Shown piece after piece: positions 14,071 through 14,516 of a stretch of DNA of 14,516 bases. The stretch covers positions 1 to 14,516 of the forward strand of contig JAIRRQ010000075.1 in the NCBI GenBank assembly GCA_031255895.1, in the 5' to 3' direction. The notes under the pieces were generated by a model, which was given only the letters and a program-made list of their open reading frames with translations, was not told the origin of the DNA and did not search any database. The position numbers and the translations under genes were made by a program. Source of the DNA: Methanocalculaceae archaeon (GTDB lineage: Archaea > Halobacteriota > Methanomicrobia > Methanomicrobiales > Methanocorpusculaceae). The stretch's first letter is position 1. Every line of letters starts with the position of its first letter.

Positions 14071-14516
14071 ATGAAACTGCTAATGAGCAGCGGACGGACA
14101 TCCGAACAGGGTGCCAAGCTGTACTACAAAGATACCAAGGACTACTCCCGCGAAATCTCCTACTGTTTCCTTAACCCGATGGACATGATGGAAATAGGAG
14201 TCGAAGAAGGCGAACATGTCCTCATTGAAAGCTCTGCCGGAAAAATCGTTTTCAACGTTCGAGAATCAGCTGATACCCCGGAAGGAGTGGCATTCGTCCC
14301 ATGCGGCCCGCACGCAAATTTTATCCTCCACGAATTCACCCATTCTACCGGTGCACCCGATTTCAAAGGAATACCTGTTGTTGCCAGCGCAACCAACCTT
14401 CCTCTCCAATCAGCATGGGATCTCATGGAAGAACTCGGTGGCCTCAGATACGAAATCCCCGCAGGAACAACCCTTCCAAACATCGAGCTCGGAGAAAAAA
14501 TCATCAAAAACCATGC
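14071..14516 (+). CDS. fwdD: Formylmethanofuran dehydrogenase subunit D (partial, runs off the right edge)
   Basis: This is the molybdopterin-dinucleotide-binding subunit, equivalent to the C-terminal domain of Mo/W oxidoreductases such as formate dehydrogenase, and works with FwdB. The start MKLLMSSGRTSEQG fits the family N-terminus. Residues of note are GVEEGEHVLIESSAG at 43-57 and VPCGPHANFI at 76-85, followed by STGAPDFKGIPV at 92-103. In-frame ATGs at 14020 and 14023 would add 16-17 residues (HPKHLGWSGTRAF) that are unlike the family, so 14071 is preferred, though a leaderless start at 14020 is possible. At least 148 residues are present against roughly 130 in many FwdD proteins, so it carries a C-terminal extension. 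No stop is reached in the window; fwdB may follow. Confidence 0.85.
   Translation, partial: MKLLMSSGRTSEQGAKLYYKDTKDYSREISYCFLNPMDMMEIGVEEGEHVLIESSAGKIVFNVRESADTPEGVAFVPCGPHANFILHEFTHSTGAPDFKGIPVVASATNLPLQSAWDLMEELGGLRYEIPAGTTLPNIELGEKIIKNH

Noticed and set aside
1..14516. CRISPR arrays, tRNA or rRNA genes, and intact insertion sequences
   Set aside because: No regularly spaced repeats, cloverleaf-type sequences, rRNA motifs or intact transposase genes with terminal repeats were seen.

Overview
The window looks like chromosomal DNA of a hydrogenotrophic methanogenic archaeon, most likely a Methanomicrobiales member such as a Methanocorpusculum relative. This is inferred from gene content: a membrane energy-converting [NiFe] hydrogenase of the Eha type, formylmethanofuran dehydrogenase subunits (FwdA, FwdC, FwdD) and MobB. 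The intergenic DNA is AT-rich and carries archaeal-type TATA elements and T-tract terminators. Species placement cannot be settled from the window alone.

Layout: (1) 1-569 is mostly non-coding leader DNA, with an open frame running off the left edge that may be a gene remnant. (2) 570-2774 is a two-gene operon for an NfnAB/SudAB-type flavoprotein pair. (3) 2775-3516 is intergenic; it holds a T-tract terminator, a decayed lipoprotein gene on the minus strand and the promoter region of the next operon. (4) 3517-12757 is one tightly packed operon of 16 genes, most of which overlap or are separated by a few bases: ehaB, C, D, E, F, G, H, I, J, one small K/L-like membrane gene, M, N (small subunit), O (large [NiFe] subunit), a four-cluster polyferredoxin, fwdA and fwdC. 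(5) 12758-13504 is a gene-poor stretch with a candidate structured non-coding RNA that has its own TATA box and T-tract. (6) mobB lies on the minus strand. (7) A divergent fwdD runs off the right edge, and its downstream partner genes are outside the window.

How the genes fit together: Eha uses an ion gradient to drive reduction of ferredoxin by H2. Formylmethanofuran dehydrogenase uses low-potential electrons to reduce CO2 in the first step of methanogenesis. Placing the hydrogenase, a polyferredoxin and FwdA/FwdC in one transcription unit physically links the electron source to its consumer. MobB (molybdopterin guanine dinucleotide assembly) and FwdD (dinucleotide-binding part of the Mo/W subunit) supply the metal-cofactor side. 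The NfnAB/SudAB pair could balance ferredoxin and NAD(P)H pools, but that connection is inference.

The most unusual items are the candidate RNA at about 13212-13418 with crossing long-range helices, the fused eha-polyferredoxin-fwdAC operon with a reduced eha set (no ehaA at the front), the frameshifted lipoprotein relic, and the hairpin in the fwdD leader.
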